64,000 nt of DNA from contig NC_088303.1 of assembly GCF_032854445.1 (NCBI RefSeq), positions 11,975,501 through 12,039,500 on the forward strand, read 5' to 3'. Source of the stretch: Liolophura sinensis (lineage: Eukaryota; Mollusca; Polyplacophora; Chitonida; Chitonidae). The notes under the pieces are model-generated. The model saw only the letters and a list, made by a program, of their open reading frames with translations, did not search any database and was not told the DNA's origin. The position numbers and the translations under genes were made by a program. Of the stretch, positions 1 to 12,000 are shown piece by piece (the first letter of the stretch is position 1; the number at the start of each line of letters is the position of its first letter).

Positions 1-18
1 GTTGTGCTCTACTTATAG

Positions 19-3000
19 GTAACTGTCCCATGCTGAACATCCCAGGCTTTACTTATCCTGTACAAGAGCTGTATTTGGAAGACATCTTGGAAGTCACCAG
101 GTAATGTATACATGTCCTTGATTATCTCTGGCTGCAAGGGCATTATGTGTGAAGCTTGGAATGTTATGAAATTTTGCCCTGAAATGAAAGATAGTTTGAT
201 GATTTTTCAGACTGGCACATTTACATCTGCACATGAGCAAGTCATGAACTGTTAAAAGATCATTGACCAAAATGTGGTGTAAAAGCCTATGTTAGAATTC
301 ACAAACGCAGAAGGGGTCTTGAAAATGCTGTGGTCTTTCAGTTCATCCTGTCTGCCTTTGTGAATGTGATATCTAACAGGCCATTTTAATAAGTCTTCCA
401 GAGACCTGCTGATGGTTGTGGGTTTCCCCTAGGCTCTTCCCGGTTTCCCTCACCATAATGTGATTGTGTCATGTAGCTCTCGGTGATTAAAGAAAGCTGT
501 CATCACCCATCTTAACTTTTGTTCATCTCTCTACGACTTCTCCCGGCTGTGAATTCTGTGTAGTCTTTCAGACATGCACCTTGTTAGGAGACCTGCTATC
601 TACTCAGCTTACGTTGTGTTTTGTTGTTGTTAATGTTGTTGTTTTTTTCTGTTTTGTCATTTTTATTCACTTAAAAAGTGGTGTATGCATGTTCTTTCTG
701 TCTTTTTTATCCTGAGCTGTTTGATTAACAGCTGATATAACAAAAAGCATGTATAACAGAAAGGTATGCCTCTTTGAGTATTTCTCTGCCTTTGGCAACC
801 AAACATCTCTGGCAACCTACATACATGTAATTGGGCTTGCCATCATACAACTTCTTATAATACAACTTCTTATAATACGTATGCTATGAGTTATGTAAGT
901 GGCATGGAGTATATGGGTCATTTTGATCACATTTTTCTACATGTATGTAGGCTAATAAAAGCTAATCCATCCAGTTCGATTGTCACCAAGATCAAATCCT
1001 GAATATACAGGCAGATATTAAAGCTTTCCTCAGGCTTGAAATAGCCACATGATTTTCACCAGTGACAGGCAAATAGTAAACTTACTGCTGGGGGACAAGT
1101 AAACCATGCCTGAGCAAATTACCATACTAAATCATGAAACATGCACTGGAGTTTGATACCCATTGATTAAACCTTCTGTTTGGGGAAATCAGTATTTTGC
1201 ATGTTCCTAACTTGACAATAACTCAGACATTCTCTGCAGGCTGAATATGTCCAACTCTTGATACACCCGACTCACACGATTGATGGATAAGCTAGATGAA
1301 ATTACTGAATTCTCCATAGTAAATCAGTTTTCAGATACTATATGTTATTGCAAAGGCACATGTACCACCACCCACAGCTGTGGAGAATTCTTATATTGTG
1401 ATCATTCATCATCTCAGTATTTTGTAGTTTTTCACCATAAAATAGACATAGCAAGGGCTGCTGTCATTTTGCTTACTGTCACCAGTTGTGCTAACACTGC
1501 CTTACCAAATATTGTTCTAATATAGCTCTCTCTCTCTTTCAACTCCACGGATATCTTTGAAGTCTGCAATGTTGAAGGTGTCACGTAGGATCCAGTTTCT
1601 GTCACATGCAGACTTTGTCATTTCATAAAGAGAGAAGCTAATGCAATAAAATGCAGATATCACTATAATAAAACAAGCCACATTTGACACTCATACATAT
1701 TTCAGATTTATACTTTGAATGTATGTGAACAAAGAATGAAAAAATGCGATTTGTACAGGTATAATTCAGTGAAGACAGGTGAAAAAATATTTTACTTGTC
1801 ACCTAAGACAGGTAAAATTTTTTAAACATTTTGAGCCCTGTTTCCTTGTTGTATACAAAGATTTTATAGTTATAGCTATCTAGAATGACTTCACAAACCT
1901 AGGAGCTCTACCCTACCATTGGTATTAAACAATGTGACTACAAGCGTTGTGTGTTAGCAGCCCTGCTCATCCTCATCCTGCATGGGTGTAAGCATTTGGC
2001 CGAGCTGGCTGTACAGACTTCCGGGAATTTGCCAAACATAGCAGGACCTTCTGATTTTAAGAGACTCTGTCATTCAGATTGTGAGAAGATATTTTCATAA
2101 TAAATCTGACTTTGTTAAGGAAGAATAATGCAAAATCACAATATTTGTTTTCAAGCAATGACGCTCAAGCAATAATTCCAAGTTACTGCAGTTTCCTGCC
2201 CAACATGTACGCATTGTGACATGGGCAGCCGTTTTCACCTCCCTGCTCACAAATGTGTGGTCCAAAATGTATCAGTTTAACACTTAAACTAACCACAAAA
2301 TCCAATTTAGTGCATCATTATCTGACTATCCAGTATAAGAAACCACACTGACAAGCGAGAGGTTTTTTGATGTGACAGCTAGTTATCATGTGATGCTTTC
2401 AGCGCTAGTGATTGGCCAAGTTCATAAGGGCTTCTACAACATGGCTACTTGAAATGTCTGTCAGTGCCATATTCCTGATGCTGAACTTTATCATCGCAGG
2501 TTGAAAAACTTTGTAGATTTTTTACACATTTTTCTGTGATAATTGTGTACTTTGTATATACAGTGGCAGACTTTATGTTCACTTTAATTTGGATAGATTT
2601 TGTACAAAGAGCATACAATATCCTGTCCACATTGGTTAATTTTCTCACAATAGAAAGAATACAATAGTGTAAGTCTTGTACACAAGTTGATGAGATGGAG
2701 AATTGGTAATTTTTTTTATTTCTTTATACAATTGTTCAGCTACCAACCCAACATGGCATCTCAACCACAACGGAGGTCATATAGCAGAAAGGCGAGAGAA
2801 ATGCGTCTGCAGGAAGACGATGAGAAGATGGAGCTTGAGGACTGGTTTTATTCCTTAAAAGGGAAGTGAGTTGTCTTCTTTGTATGACTGAGATGAGATG
2901 CCTAGATGTTTTAGCACGTCAACCAATCAGGAAAAAAATGTTTCAGCAAGGAATTGTTGAATAAGTTTATATATTAAATAGTTTATTTCTTAATATTAAG

Positions 3001-6000
3001 CAAGCTGCATGGAAGACAAACCTTGACTCAAATTTCTGTAACTTTTCTCCTGATAAGCATTGTGAATTTTGCTCTGTGTAGGAGTGTTTGTAGATTTTCA
3101 ATGTTAAGCATCTATGTACACATGCATGTCATTTGAGAAATAATGACTCTTTATTGAGTTGTGGTTAATTTTAGACTGGTAAATGTGGGAGAGTTGAAAT
3201 TTTAGAATGTGGCACTGCAAAAATAACTATTAGTTTATTTTATTATTTATTTATTTTATTTATTTGACACAAAATGACGCAAAAAACGTAGGGCAAATTG
3301 CACAAACCTTCCTCCCCCATTTCCAAGTATGACCTGAAGCATGCATCGCTGATTTTAGACCCATTGACGTTCAGTATTGCATGTAGTAGGAAAATCCAAA
3401 ATATAATAGAATGCTGGTTCAATCAGTTAAAACAAAAAGTTAATTGACCACAGACCAATGAAGTCACAGTCTTGGTTTGTAAACACATGTATATCTGGAG
3501 GTTAAATTGTCTAAGCTTGTTGATTTTCTCCAGACCCTCCTCCACTCATGAATCTGACCGTCCAATAATGCTTGTTTGTTTTCAGTTATTCTTTCAGCAC
3601 CCTGGAGGCATTGATGAACATGGATTACAAGAAGATTGATTTAGATCTGATCATGACACTTATTGATCATATCTGTACACATAAAGGGGTAAGTACAAAA
3701 GTTACTTTGATTGATCACTTCAAACACTGATTGATCACTTCTTTATCTGAAATTTTACTTAGTTACTTAATCCAAGGTGGGGCACTCCAGCATGGAGCAA
3801 TGACCCAGGATCCTCCCACCAAGGCGGTTGCTGAGTGTTCAAGTCCAGCTCATGCTGGCTTCCTCTCCGACTGCACGTGGGAAGGTCTGCCAGCAGTCTG
3901 CAAATTGTCGTGGGTTTCCCACATGTTCTACTCGGTTTCCTCCCACCTTAATGCTGGCTGCTGTTGTATAAGTGAAACATTCTTGAGTATGGTGTAAAAA
4001 TCAATTATTATCAAATAAATTTATAAATGAATTTGAAAACTCCAGGAAATTCCTACATATGAGAAATGCTTAAATTATTGTAATTTAGCATGATAAAAAG
4101 GTCACGAGAACAGTAATGACAGAATGGTCAACTCAACCAAAGTTGTGTAATAACACTGAATGATCAGCTCAGCAAGAGTAACGTAAACTGTAGTGTGTAC
4201 TAAACCTGAAAGATCAACTTAAGTAGAGTGACATAAACGGTTGTGTGTACTAAACCAGAAAGCTCAACCTAAGTAGAGTGATATAAACAGTTGCGTGTAC
4301 CAAACCTGAAGGATCAACCTAAGTAGAGTGACATGAACATTTGTGTGTACTAAACCTGAAGGATCGACCTAAGTAGGGTGACATGAACTGTTGTTTGTAC
4401 TAAACTTGAAGGATCAACCTAAGTAGAGTGACATGAACAGTTGTGTGTACTAAACCTGAAGGATCAACCTAAGTAGAGTGACATGAACAGTTGTGTGTAC
4501 TAAACCTGAAGGATCAACCTAAGTAGAGTGACATGAACAGTTGTGTGTACTAAACCTGAAGGATCAACCCAAGTAGAGTGAAATGAACAGCTTTGTGTAC
4601 TAAACCTGAAGGATCAACCTAAGTAGAGTGACACAGACGGTTGTGTGTACTAAACCTGAAGGATCAACTTAAGTAGAGTGATATGAACAGTTGTACTAAA
4701 CCTGAAGGATCAACCTAAGTAGACTGACATAAACAGTTGTGTGTACTAAACCTGAAGGATCAACTTAAGTAGAGTGACATGAACAGTTGTGTGTACTAAA
4801 CCTGAAGGATCAACCTAAGTAGAGTGACATAAACAGTTGTGTGTACTAAACCTGAAGGATCAACCTAAGTAGACTGACATAAACAGTTGTGTGTACTAAA
4901 CCTGAAGGATCAACTTAAGTAGAGTGACATGAACAGTTGTGTGTACTAAACCTGAAGGATCAACCTAAGTAGAGTGACATGAACAGTTGTGTGTACTAAA
5001 CCTGGAGGATCAACTTAAGTAGAGTGACATGAACAGTTGTGTGTACTAAACCTGAAGGATCAACCTAAGTAGAGTGACATGAACAGTTGTGTGTACTAAA
5101 CCTGAAGGATCAACCTAAGAAAAGTGACATGAACAGTTGTGTGTACTAAACCTGAAGGATCAACCTAAGTAAAGTGACATGAACAGTTGTGTGTACTAAA
5201 CCTGAAGGATCAACCTAAGTAGAGTGACATGAACAGTTGTGTGTACTAAACCTGGAGGATCAACTTAAGTAGAGTGACATGAACAGTTGTGTGTACTAAA
5301 CCTGAAGGATCAACCTAAGTAGAGTGACATGAACGGTTGTGTGTACTAAACCTGAAGGATCAACCTAAGAAAAGTGACATGAACAGTTGTGTGTACTAAA
5401 CCTGAAGGATCAACCTAAGTAAAGTGACATGAACAGTTGTGTGTACTAAACCTGAAGGATCAACCTAATTAGAGTGACATGAACTGTTGTGTGTACTAAA
5501 CCTGATGGATCAACCTAAGTAGAGTGACATGAATGGTTGTGTGTAATAAAAATGAATGGTCCACTAAGCACTGGTTGTGTAAACAGTGCTAAATAATCAT
5601 GTAGACCATAGTGTGTAATTAAAAACCATGCTTGTTTTTACAGGATGGGGCAATCCTGATCTTTGTTCCTGGTTGGGATGAGATCAGTAAACTGAATGAT
5701 CAACTAAGCAGGAGTCCAAAATATTGCTCAGGTACAGGTACTTAAAGTGAATGACAGCATCTGGCTAATGTTTATGTCCACTGAAAGACTACCTTTTAGA
5801 ATATCTGAAACAGACAATAAATATTTTGTTAGATATTTTTTCAACCCAGAAAAAGTTCAGTGAAGCTTCGTCTTTACACAGCTTCAAGCACATCTCCATT
5901 ATCGAGAGCAAGGTGATGTCAAGTTTACTCTAGGACTCTAACGTCAAAGGTAATTTCCATACAGTAGTCAAAGCAGCAGCCTATGGCAGATAAATGTTGT

Positions 6001-9000
6001 GAACTTCGGCGATAAAGGTTCAAGTTATAAATATAGTTTTCTGGGAAATTTGACATTTTGGAAGAATATTTCTTCCACTGGTTGAACTGTTGATACAGTA
6101 GGAACTCCAGTGACCCTGTTTAAAAAGCCTAGCCGCAGATGCACAGCCGGGATAAGCACCACTGAGGCTGATCTAGACATTTGATTTTCGCTTTATTTTA
6201 TGCTCCAGTTTTGTAGCGATGGCTTCTAAGATAAAAGCAGTTCTGACCCAGTTATTGCAGACATCATTGCGGAGAAAATACCTCGGCTTGAACATTGAAC
6301 ATGGTATTTCAATAATTTTATTGTATTTTATAAAAGAAATTAGATTGAAAACATCCCTTGTGTGCGAGAAAGATGAAGGAGCAAAATTTATATTCTTCAA
6401 GCAGTTGTAATAAATTCAGAGAAAAAAAAATGATATCATAAGACTTTGGTAATTTTAAGGGTTGTCTGGTGAGATGCCGCCTTCAACATTGCTACTGAAA
6501 TTTGCACTGACTCTGATATTTGTTATTTAGAAACTGCTGACTTAAAAAATACTAACAGGAGCGACATAAAATGTATTTTAGGGAGATGAATTTGGGTTGT
6601 GACAGTATGCTGCTGTTTGACATAATTTCACAAGGCATGAATGACCAGGTGTAATCAAGTATTTTCTCCTGTCCTCTTTTACACATAGATTCAACAAGGC
6701 ATGAATGACCAGGTGTAATTAAGTATTTTCTCCTGTCCACATTTACACAGATTCCACAAGGCATGAATGACCAGGTGTAATCAAGTATTTTCTCCTGTCC
6801 TGTTTTACACATAGATTCCAGAAGGCATGAATGACCAGGTGTAATCAAGTATTTTCTCCTGTCCTCTTTTGCACAGATTCAACAAGGCATGAATGACCAG
6901 GTGTAATCAAGTATTTTCTCCTGTCCTCTTTTACACAGATACCACAAGGCATGAATGACCAGGTGTAATCAAGTATTTTCTCCTGTCCACTTTTACACAT
7001 AGATTCCACAAGGCATGAATGACCAGGTGTAATCAAGTATTTTCTCCTGTCCACATTTACACAGATTCCACAAGGCATGAATGACTAGGTGTAATCAAGT
7101 ATTTTCTCCTGTCCACATTTACAGAGATTCCACAAGGCATGAATGACCAGGTGTAATCAAGTATTTTCTCCTGTCCACATTTACACAGATTCAACAAGGC
7201 ATGAATGACCAGGTGTAATCAAGTATTTTCTCCTGTCCACATTTACACAGATTCCACAAGGCATGAATGACCAGGTGTAATCAAGTATTTTCTCCCGTCC
7301 TCTTTTACACATAGATTCCAGAAGGTATGAATGACCAGGTGTAATCAAGTATTTTCTCCTGTCCTCTTTTACACATAGATTCCACAAGGCATGAATGACC
7401 AGGTGTAATCAAGTATTTTCTCCTGTCCACATTTACAGAGATTCCACAAGGCATGAATGACCAGGTGTAATCAAGTATTTTCTCCTGTCCACATTTACAC
7501 AGATTCCACAATGCATGAATGACGAGGTGTAATCGACCAGGTGTAATCAAGTATTTTCTCCTGTCCACATTTACACAGATTCCACAAGGCATGAATGACC
7601 AGGTGTAATCAAGTATTTTCTCATGTCCACATTTACACAGATTCCACAAGGCATGAATGACCAGGTGTAATCAAGTATTTTCTCCTGTCCTCTTTTGCAC
7701 AGATTCAACAAGGCATGAATGACCAGGTGTAATCAAGTATTTTCTCCTGTCCTCTTTTGCACAGATTCCACAAGGCATGAATGACCAGGTGTAATCAAGT
7801 GTTTTCTCCTGTCCACATTTACACAGATTCCACAAGGCATGAATGACGAGGTGTAATCAAACATGTTCTTCTCTTCTCGTCTACAACTACCCTAAATGAC
7901 CTAAAATTACACCCACAAAAGTGCATTTCTTGAGGCTAATAAATGTCACGAAATATTATTTTTTGTGCTGAAGCTTTTCCATTAAAATATTATACCGTGT
8001 TCCAAGCATACTTTAAAACATCTTTCTAAAAATAATAGAACTCTCAGAATGACGAAAAATGGGCAAGTTAGCCTTGAATGAGATTTATGGTCATTTAGGA
8101 TAGATTTTGCAAGGCATAAAGGACCAGATGTGATCAAGCAATCTTTTTTCTTCTCTTTAAAAGTTACATATTGCAAGGCATAAACAAAGATGTGTAATTA
8201 ATCATTTTTTCTGTCCTCATGTAAATCCAGATTTGGCAAGGGCGTACATGACGAACTGAAATGAAGCATTTTCTTCTCTCCTTGTTTTCAGATTGGTTTT
8301 GCATCATACCTTTACATTCACTGATGCCAACAGCTAATCAGAGAAAAGTATTTGACCGGCCGCCGCAAGGTGTAAGAAAAATTGTCATAGCCACGAACAT
8401 TGCTGAGACCAGGTGAGTTGTTCAGCTGAACAAACCTCTCAGAGAAGGTATGAAAGCAGCATCTCAGATATCACAAACATGTTTCCAGATCTGTTTCCAT
8501 TACACCTGGGTGATTATGGTTAAATATGGCTGTGTGAAGTATGTCCATAACAAAAAGGCAAATGATTGATTTTGGTTATGTATGGTTTGTTCAATACCGT
8601 CTGTGATGAAAAGGTAAATGTACCAATATTTCACAATATCAAGCAGTTCCTCTACGATGGCGACATGTATATTGCAATATGATCTGTTCAATTTGTTTTC
8701 CAGTATCACCATCGATGATGTTGTCTATGTAATAGACTGTGGGAAAATAAAGGTGAAGAATTTTGTGCCGGAGTCTAACCTGACAACGCTGGAGCCTCAC
8801 TGGGTATCTGTCGCTAATGCTCGTCAGAGGCGGGGCAGGGCAGGCAGGTAGGTAATGGGGGCACAAATATGGGTAGAGGACATGTAGATGGTATATGGTA
8901 TATAGATATGGTGTGTATACAAGATACTGTAGACAGAAGTCAATATGGTATAGAGTGGTAAACAGTGACACAAGTAGTCATCATAAGAAAGGGGAACAAC

Positions 9001-12000
9001 TCATTGTTGTCATGTTAGTCACACTCCTGTTACATCGTGTACACGTAGCTGGGGGTAGTTTACAGTTTCACTGCTAACCATGGAAGACTAGCATTATTTA
9101 AGAGTCTTCCTCTCCAGACACTCAAAAGAACAATATTAATGCTGTTTATTGACGAATACTTCATCTCCACATATGTGTAGTAAGCTAAATGTAGAGATGA
9201 CGGACATCTAAAATTTTACTGTCGGGAACCATGTTTGCTCAGACTGGTTAAACGTCTGTGTCATCACTGATCATCAGGGTATTGATGTATGACGTATCAA
9301 AATTGTAGGTATGTATGCTTGGTGTTTAATGTTCAAAATTGTGCATATCCTATGTATAAGGAAAAGTTAATATGTAAATGTATTCAAATCATTGATCATT
9401 TATTTTACGTTCACAATTGGCAACTGTATGTGCAGGTAGTCTTTAAATTGAACTTTCATAATTTATAATATTGCATTGAAATTTTACTGAATAAATGGGT
9501 AATACCAGTATTTATAATGACGTCATAGTTGGGTTATGCCAGTATATGTGTGGAGTTGAGTAATTTTGTTAGTTGTCACTGGTGGATGTTGACAGGGTAC
9601 AGCCTGGAGAGTGTTATCACATGTTCACCAGACTGAAACTCTCACAGATGGAGGAATATCTGAAACCTGAGATACTGAGAACCAGGCTGGAGGAAATTTG
9701 TCTACAGATAAAGGTAAGTGGTTTTACACCAAAATGCATTTCTGACCCCTAGAATGCCTTCTTCTTCTCAACAATATTTCCAAAACCAGAATGTATTCAT
9801 GAACCAGAATGTGCCCTCTAACCCCTGCTCGAATTCCATCTCCTTACCAAGAATCTATTTCCACAACCAGAATCTATCCTTGTGCCAGAATGGGTTCCGC
9901 GCCAGAGTGTCTTCTTATCAGTGTCTTCTGCCTCCCTTCCCAGAATCTATTTCCCCGACAAGAATTTGTTACTTGGTCGTACACTGTACAGTCAAACCTG
10001 TACTTACGGGAACCAGTATTTAGTATCTAGCTGTCCTAAGTGGTCATTCTCTGCCGCGACCGAACCAATTTCCGTGTTAAACAACCTGTGATATGCCTTT
10101 CGTCTCCCTTCGCTGGCCATACTGGGTTGACTGTATATAGAGAAGGTAATGCTGAAATTATGTGAATTTTCAGTCATTCACAAAATTCATGTGCTTTATA
10201 AATGTGACGTGGGAAATGAACGAAACACACACACAACTTGTGGTGGCGAGGTCTTCATGTGTATAATTTTATACACTGGTCCCGTGAATAACCCTGTGAA
10301 CATAAACACAGAATGTGACATAAGTAATGTTACACAGATATGTTCATTTCAAACAAATGCAACAAAGAATTCGTGTAGATTAGAGAATAATGCATATTTA
10401 AGTATCTTTACCCCAGAGCCCTGGTTATTAGTTATTATTGTATATACAGTTACTATTATACACAGTCTCATATACACAGTTGTACACAGTAAATGTTGGC
10501 AAAGTGTGCGCACCATTATATTTTGTCAACACAAACTATAAAGCCGAACACATAAAAGTATAGCAATATTGTTGTAAACGATATGATAAAGAAATTATCA
10601 GACAAATCATGATAAACTTAATTACCCCTGTTGACCAGGAACACACCAGGAGATACACAGTGTGTCCAGCCCAGAATACCGGTACATGACACAGTCAAGA
10701 CATCTGTGTCTACCTAAATACACAAACATTAATTGTGTAAAGCAAAGTAACCATTAAATGGTACTAGAGACAAGAAATCCTAATTGGGCAATTTTGATAT
10801 GAATCACGACAGCTGAATTAACAGATATATGTGGTAAGTCAGCTATAATTGTACGACAGTTCAGTTAAACATATCATCACATAGCTGCATTGAAAACTAC
10901 ATGTCCAATAGTGGTAATACCAAGTCATGACGAAATTCAAGATAGAACGAACCATTTATTGCGATGAAAGTAATAGAAAAGTCTACAGAATAACATAACG
11001 TTATGATGCAGAAATAGGTAAATGACATTGAACATGTCATGATCACCCGTGCAACTTGTGCACCGGTTTGAACTTTCCGCCAGCAGTAGCCATGTTATTC
11101 GGTGGTAGCCATCTTTACCTAGCACAAGCGAAATGTTGTCACACTAACTGTTATAAATAACACACAAATGCAGCTTATCAGGACTACACAAGAACGCTAA
11201 CGAACACTAACTAAAGCTCATCATTATATGGACAGAATCATGTAAACAATATGGTTTCTACTTAGAAGATATGGCTTAGAACTTGGCAGTAAAATAATAT
11301 AAAGCACTCCTTTCAGAATAGCTGCAGACGATAGAGTGGTGAGGAGTGACGTCATACAAACAGCATCATAACATCAATTTTCTGCTCTGCACTGTCGTGA
11401 CTATTTAAAAGGCAAGTGACAGACTATGATTTTACATTTTGATACTACCAATGTATATATGATGTTTTTCAGCTATTGAAGCTGGGTAAAATTGAACCCT
11501 TCATCAGTAAAGCCTTGGAACCACCATCTATGGAAGCTCTTCACTCTGCCCTGATCAATCTTGAGGAGCTGGTAAGTCATTGTCCTCTGATTGGCACATG
11601 CAGAACTCTGATAGGCCCTGACATTCACACAGAACTTTATGATAGGCTCTGATAGGGACAAACAACATTCTTTGGTAGGCACAGACAGAGCTGTCTGATA
11701 GGCACAGACAGAACTGTATGATAGGCACAGACAGAACTGTCTGATATGCACACACAGAATTGTCTGATAGGCACACACAGAATTGTCTGATAGGCACACA
11801 CAGAACTGTCTGATAGGCACACACAGAACTGTCTGTTTGGCACACGCAGAACTTTCTGATTGGCTCTGATTAATACAGACATGCATAAGACATGACGTGT
11901 GATAGCCTCTGATTGACATACCTAGAACTCTTTTCATTGGTAAACAGGCCTTAGTTAAGACTTACAGACAAACCTACAGTCTGTAATGAGTCATTAATTT

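Noticed and set aside
4150-5550. CRISPR-like direct repeat array
   Set aside because: Tandem units abut without unique spacers and lie in a eukaryotic intron.
6552-7649. Minus-strand open frames of 68-114 codons with [19 protein letters not shown] repeats
   Set aside because: They lie wholly in the 62-64-bp minisatellite, overlap each other in different frames and have no splice or domain support.
10149-10541. 130-codon open frame in helicase intron 7
   Set aside because: No recognisable domain, biased composition, surrounded by intron sequence with correct flanking splice phases.
11473-11937. Overlapping minus-strand open frames with VCAYQT/VPIRQF repeats
   Set aside because: Produced by the 23-bp array, and antisense to helicase exon 8.
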